From: Paenibacillus sp. EZ-K15
Lineage (GTDB): Bacteria > Bacillota > Bacilli > Paenibacillales > Paenibacillaceae
Direction: 5' to 3'
Assembly: GCF_002573715.1 (NCBI RefSeq)
Contig: NZ_PDHM01000017.1
Location: 124,001-188,000, forward strand
DNA: 64,000 nt
The notes below the pieces were generated by a model, which had not been told where the DNA came from, did no database searches, and saw only the letters and a list, made by a program, of their open reading frames with translations. The stretch's first letter is position 1. Each line of letters starts with the position of its first letter. A program made the position numbers and the translations under genes. Shown in pieces: positions 60,221 through 64,000 of the stretch.

Positions 60221-61144
60221 ATGCCGATACGTCCGCCAATCTTGCAGAGAGGCGATACCGTTGGAATCGTTACCTTAGGTAGCCCGCTCGCTGCGAACAT
60301 CATTAATACACGGATCGAATATTTGAGAGCGATGGGGCTTAATGTTGTTTTGGGTCAATATGTATATGCGCAGAATGGATTTCTTGCCGGCACAGACGAG
60401 CAGCGGGCTTCCGATTTAATGATGATGTTTCGAGATGAGCAGGTGAAAATGATACTGCCCACCAGAGGCGGTACAGGAGTGGCCGGAATTCTTCCGTACC
60501 TTGATTATAATGAGATACGAAATCATCCAAAAATCGTTACGGGTTACAGCGACATCACGGTACTATTAAATGTACTGCATCAATATGGGGATTTAATAAC
60601 ATTCCATAGTCTGCTGCTGATTGACTTCAAACCCGTAACGCCCGCTTATAATTTCGATCAGTTTTTTTCTGCGACATCCGTATATTCATTAACCCGGTCC
60701 ATCTTGAATCCACAGGGGATGCCGCTGATAAGCCGTGTTCCGGGCAACGTTACGGGGCAGCTTGTGGGTGGTAATCTGACATCGTTTGTCGATACGTTAG
60801 GCACGCCATTCGAAATCGATACACGGGGTAAAATTCTCGTTCTTGAAGAAACACATGAACCTACCAATACCGTCTATAGGTACTTGAATGATTTGAAGCT
60901 TGCCGGAAAATTTCGTGACTGTATCGGCATTATTATGGGAGAATGCTCAGGCTGCCAGGCGGCTTATGGCAAATCCTATGAAGATGTAATCAACGAATTT
61001 GTTGTACCTCTTGGTAAGCCGCTTGTAACGAACCTTGCTACAGGTCATGGTTTTTATAAAGCCGCTTTGCCGATTGGCGCAACGGTTAATCTCGATTCAG
61101 TCCATAATAGAATAACTATAGTTGAACCTACCGTCAGCGTTTGA
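60221..61144 (+). CDS. S66-family LD-carboxypeptidase (LdcA/MccF-like)
   Basis: 307 aa from ATG 60221 behind GGAAGACGAGG. The catalytic triad is visible: Ser in VTGYSDITVLL, Glu in VLEETHEP and His in NLATGHGFYKA. S66 enzymes cut L,D-peptide bonds in peptidoglycan turnover or, as MccF, inactivate microcin C-type peptide-nucleotides. MccF-like cleavage is a reasonable guess because the gene stands alone, but it is unproven. No signal peptide, so cytosolic. Confidence 0.93.
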   Translation: MPIRPPILQRGDTVGIVTLGSPLAANIINTRIEYLRAMGLNVVLGQYVYAQNGFLAGTDEQRASDLMMMFRDEQVKMILPTRGGTGVAGILPYLDYNEIRNHPKIVTGYSDITVLLNVLHQYGDLITFHSLLLIDFKPVTPAYNFDQFFSATSVYSLTRSILNPQGMPLISRVPGNVTGQLVGGNLTSFVDTLGTPFEIDTRGKILVLEETHEPTNTVYRYLNDLKLAGKFRDCIGIIMGECSGCQAAYGKSYEDVINEFVVPLGKPLVTNLATGHGFYKAALPIGATVNLDSVHNRITIVEPTVSV

Positions 61145-61254
61145 CATCGGCTAAGACGATGAGCTGTGTCATGTCTAGCGACAAGCCTCACAGCGCCCAG
61201 CCGGTAAGAAAGTCCTCTGCCTTGTAATGATGTACAGTTAAGACTAACAAGTAG

Positions 61255-61296
61255 CAAAAAAAACAGCCTTGGCCGACAAACGGCCTAGGCTGTTTA
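61255..61296. terminator. Bidirectional terminator between S66 peptidase and helD
   Basis: AACAGCCTTGGCCG and CGGCCTAGGCTGTT form a 14-bp stem with one mismatch, preceded by an A-run, in the gap between the convergent genes. Confidence 0.8.
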
Positions 61297-61456
61297 CATA
61301 TGAGCGAGTCGGGGCCTTTGTTTGCGTAGGAGCTGACATGATCCCTGCTTTCTTCTCACTCGAGCTGTCTATGGATGGTCGAGGAACAAATTGATCTGTT
61401 TTCGAAGATTGGCTGATACTTGAGCAGCAATCTCGAAGAGAGTCATCCCCGATCCG

Positions 61457-63874
61457 TCAATATGTTGCTTTCTCATACAAATCAGCAGGCAATGCCTGCA
61501 CGAACGGCGACCAATCTCCCGTTGTGTATACGTGAAGTCGGTGCATGGCACGCGTACATGCTGTATACAGAAGTTTGCGATCGTTTTCCCGGCTGTAAGC
61601 TTGAGATGATGCCTCATAAATCAGGACTGCATCAAACTCAACACCCTTGGCGAGATATACGGGAATAACCATCGCTCCTTTTTCAAAGGTAACCGTCTCC
61701 TTCGTAATGAGCTGCAATGCTTCGCTTCCTTGCACCCGTAACGATTCAAAGGCTGCGCGGCTTTCAGCCGCAGTCTTCGTAATGACGGCAATAGAGTCAA
61801 AGCCTTCGGCTTTAAGTGCCGCGATGTCTTTCAGTATACGTTCGTCATGCATCTCTCCGTCCTCCACCTTCATAAGAAGAGGCTTCGGTCCGCTCCTTTC
61901 AAAAGGGACGATTTCCGACTCATCGGAGAGCAGCACTTTCGTAAAATCCACAATCTCCCGAGTTGAACGATAACTGCGCACAAGGCGGATCAAGCTTGTT
62001 TCTGCTTCTCCATATAGCCGAAACAGCGGTGAATCGGAATCCTGCAGCTTCGTTGATTGCGTAAAGATCGCCTGCCCGAAGTCACCGAGTACCGTCATGC
62101 GGGCGCGAGGAAATAGTTTTTTTAGATACTCATATTGAAACGTCGAATAATCCTGCCCCTCATCGACGAACACATGCCGAATTTCCGTGTTCGTCCGAAC
62201 GCCTTCGATCAGCTCTTTTAGATACAAATACGGAGTCGCATCCTCATAGAATAATTCGAACCGCTCCAGCTTTTCTTTGGTTTGCCTGCAAATTTCAGGC
62301 CATAGAACCGGGATCTCGGTCTCATTTGTCTTCTCTCGATAAGCAACCTCTTCGTCAAACAAATGGACATATAGGCTTTGGACATCGATAAATGATAATT
62401 TCTTCACGCTTTGTCTTAGCGGTTTGAAGTTCCTCTTCACGATCCTTTGACTGAGCAATTCCTCCTCCCGCTCGGCGAAGTCAAAGTCACCTTCATCTTC
62501 TCTTCGCTTATTGCTTATTTTCTCGTGAACTACCGCGTAACGCTCGGCAATGTCAAACACCTCCCTATCCTTATGCAGCTCGCTGAAAATTTCCGCATAT
62601 TGCTCGTTATCAAGGTAATGAAGTTCCTCTTCAACCCAGGACGCCCCGCGCTCCTTGCGTTCGATTAGCGAAAGTTCCTTCAGAAGCCATTTCTGCAGGA
62701 GATCGACACGATTGGCCAAGCTCAAGGAAAGGTCGTAGCTGTAAAATTGGATTCTCATTTGCTCCGCCGTAATCAGATCACGATCCCGAAATCGAATGCC
62801 GTTGAAAAGCATGCCTTCCTGCCCCAGCCATTGCGCATAGTTCTGCAGGGCTCTCAAGAAAGCCTCGGAAGCCTTGTACTTCATCCCCTGAAGGCGAGCC
62901 TCATAATCGGGAGTTGATTGTGCGGTCAGCACATATTCGATCTGATCGAAGAGATCCTCCAGACTTAAGGATGCACCCAGCCAATATTCGATATATTCCT
63001 GCAGTGTCGTCTGTTGCATGTTTTCCTCGCCGAGCTCGGGAAGGACGGAGGATACGTAACTGTTAAATATTTGATTTGGCGAGAATAGAACGATCTGGTC
63101 AGCCTTAAGCGAATCGCGGTTTTTGTACAGCAAATATGCTACACGTTGCAATGCCGCGGAGGTCTTCCCACTCCCTGCCGCCCCCTGAACAATGAGCAGC
63201 CGACTATGATCGTTTCGGATGATGGCGTTTTGCTCCTTTTGGATAGTTGATACGATACTCTTCATTTGAGAATCCGCGCCTTTGGCCAACATTTGCTGGA
63301 GCAGCTCGTCGCCAATCGTTACGTTCGCATCAAACAAATGACGAATTTGTCCATTGTGAATCTGATATTGCCGTTTCAACTCCATCATACCTGTGATCTG
63401 CCCGACCGGCGTGACGTAAGAGGCCGCACCGGGGGAATGGTCGTAGTAGAGACTCGCGATAGGACTGCGCCAATCATACACCAGGAAGCTTAATCCATCT
63501 TCATCGACGAAAGAAGATACGCCGATATAAATCTGCTCACTCACATTCAGGCCATCCTCTAGAAAATCGACGCGCCCAAAATAAGGAGAAGGCAACAGCC
63601 GATGCAAGCTCCTCCATTGTTGCGTCAGAAGCCGGTGACGACGCTCCCTTTCAGATAACACCGCAGCCTGTTGTTTAATCGTATAAAATGTTTCTTCAAA
63701 GTCTTCGTCCGAGCTCGTGTTGACCGTAACCTCTTCCCAGAATCGCCTGCGAATCTCAGCAGCCTGATCGCGCATCCCGGTAACGCTTGGTTCCAACTCG
63801 TCGATCCTCGCCTTCAGCTTTTCCCTTACCTGATCCAGCCGTTCTTGTTCTAACCGCCATTCCTTCGCTTCCAT
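61457..63874 (-). CDS. helD: RNA polymerase recycling motor HelD (UvrD/Rep-like ATPase)
   Basis: 805 aa with AAGGAGTG upstream of ATG 63874. An N-terminal coiled-coil arm (residues 1-~50) is followed by the Walker A GAAGSGKT (231-238) and helicase-type motifs (VFVDEGQDYSTFQYEYLKKLFPRARMTVLGD; VRSYRSTREI). HelD pries RNA polymerase off nucleic acid and recycles it; related proteins contribute to rifampin tolerance, notable with Rph in the same window. The C-terminal part with AYSRENDRKLLYTACTRAMHRLH is intact. Single gene. Confidence 0.95.
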   Translation of the reverse strand: MEAKEWRLEQERLDQVREKLKARIDELEPSVTGMRDQAAEIRRRFWEEVTVNTSSDEDFEETFYTIKQQAAVLSERERRHRLLTQQWRSLHRLLPSPYFGRVDFLEDGLNVSEQIYIGVSSFVDEDGLSFLVYDWRSPIASLYYDHSPGAASYVTPVGQITGMMELKRQYQIHNGQIRHLFDANVTIGDELLQQMLAKGADSQMKSIVSTIQKEQNAIIRNDHSRLLIVQGAAGSGKTSAALQRVAYLLYKNRDSLKADQIVLFSPNQIFNSYVSSVLPELGEENMQQTTLQEYIEYWLGASLSLEDLFDQIEYVLTAQSTPDYEARLQGMKYKASEAFLRALQNYAQWLGQEGMLFNGIRFRDRDLITAEQMRIQFYSYDLSLSLANRVDLLQKWLLKELSLIERKERGASWVEEELHYLDNEQYAEIFSELHKDREVFDIAERYAVVHEKISNKRREDEGDFDFAEREEELLSQRIVKRNFKPLRQSVKKLSFIDVQSLYVHLFDEEVAYREKTNETEIPVLWPEICRQTKEKLERFELFYEDATPYLYLKELIEGVRTNTEIRHVFVDEGQDYSTFQYEYLKKLFPRARMTVLGDFGQAIFTQSTKLQDSDSPLFRLYGEAETSLIRLVRSYRSTREIVDFTKVLLSDESEIVPFERSGPKPLLMKVEDGEMHDERILKDIAALKAEGFDSIAVITKTAAESRAAFESLRVQGSEALQLITKETVTFEKGAMVIPVYLAKGVEFDAVLIYEASSQAYSRENDRKLLYTACTRAMHRLHVYTTGDWSPFVQALPADLYEKATY

Positions 63875-63920
63875 GTTTTTCTGAACACACTCCTTTTCAA
63901 TCTGGTCTAAAAAAAGTGCA

Positions 63921-63949
63921 TTGACAAATCATGGCCACCGATGTATAAT
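63921..63949 (+). promoter_or_regulatory. Perfect consensus sigma-A promoter reading off the right edge
   Basis: TTGACA (63921-63926) and TATAAT (63944-63949) spaced exactly 17 bp, in the gap upstream of helD and pointing away from it. Its target gene is beyond the window; helD would be divergent from it. Confidence 0.8.
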
Positions 63950-64000
63950 TAAATTAGGAAAAGTAATTATAATATCTGATTACACATGATTTTCATTCGC

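Overview
The window looks like accessory chromosome from a spore-forming, low-GC Gram-positive bacterium of the Paenibacillaceae, most likely Paenibacillus. This rests on strong AGGAGG-type ribosome binding sites, many GTG/TTG starts, and family content: a GH64 beta-1,3-glucanase with an N-terminal CBM56-like module, rifampin phosphotransferase, HelD, a ZinT lipoprotein behind Bacillus-type Zur boxes, and a YobU/YobV pair. No rRNA, tRNA, CRISPR array, transposase or phage module was seen. Species cannot be fixed from the sequence alone.

Layout. 1-9.6 kb: LysR and MarR regulators paired with small redox enzymes (MetX-like hydrolase, aldo/keto reductase, SDR, nitroreductase, ABM monooxygenase), then a Vat-type acetyltransferase and a TSUP permease. 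9.6-12.3 kb: a compact MerR regulon (carboxymuconolactone-decarboxylase-like protein, cupin, MerR, SDR) in which two promoters share a MerR-type 19-bp spacer with an embedded TAGAG-type dyad. 12.3-19.7 kb: Rieske protein, RCC1-repeat protein, membrane-anchored hydrolase, frameshifted NmrA-like gene, TetR, UppP. 19.8-32.9 kb: squalene/phytoene-synthase-like protein, Rph, ZinT with two Zur boxes, BBE-type flavoprotein, ArsR-VOC pair, YobU/YobV, amino-acid permease, PadR-BtrH-like pair. 33-37.3 kb: decayed hexapeptide acetyltransferase, then a TetR gene whose promoter and start codon are buried in a 28-bp perfect palindrome, an SDR/hydrolase fusion, and an EcsC-family gene. 37.5-42.9 kb: GH64 glucanase, DHA2 exporter with a CsoR/FrmR-like operator, broken VOC gene, GNAT, MarR. 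43.2-49.9 kb: broken DUF6273 gene, MmcQ/YjbR, RibD-like reductase, SDR with a structured leader, a signal-peptidase-like lipoprotein lacking the catalytic residues, a small Asn-rich protein, and a MerR-SRPBCC-SRPBCC operon. 50-64 kb: DJ-1/PfpI protein, YhgE-like membrane protein, double SnoaL protein, TetR, YdeI, PNPOx-like, class-C serine hydrolase, SnoaL, DinB, LysR, S66 peptidase and HelD.

How it works together. Most of the window is a string of one- to three-gene transcription units, each with its own small-molecule-sensing regulator (LysR, MarR, MerR, TetR, ArsR, PadR, WYL) and closed by a hairpin terminator. The enzymes are mostly redox, detoxification or drug-modification types: Rph (rifamycins), Vat-like (streptogramin A), RibD-like, VOC, GNAT, DHA2 exporter, and HelD (RNA polymerase rescue, linked in other Firmicutes and actinobacteria to rifampin tolerance). 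It reads as a stress/xenobiotic-response region that gains and loses genes: at least four genes are frameshifted or interrupted, and short 3'-end remnants of what look like purA and an OmpR-type response regulator lie between intact genes. Several lesions sit in short homopolymers, so sequencing error must be excluded first.

The most unusual signals are the leaderless, self-overlapping TetR promoter with its SDR-hydrolase fusion target, the signal-peptidase-like lipoprotein without Ser/Lys, the MerR mini-regulon, and an AGAACATA element attached to four terminators.
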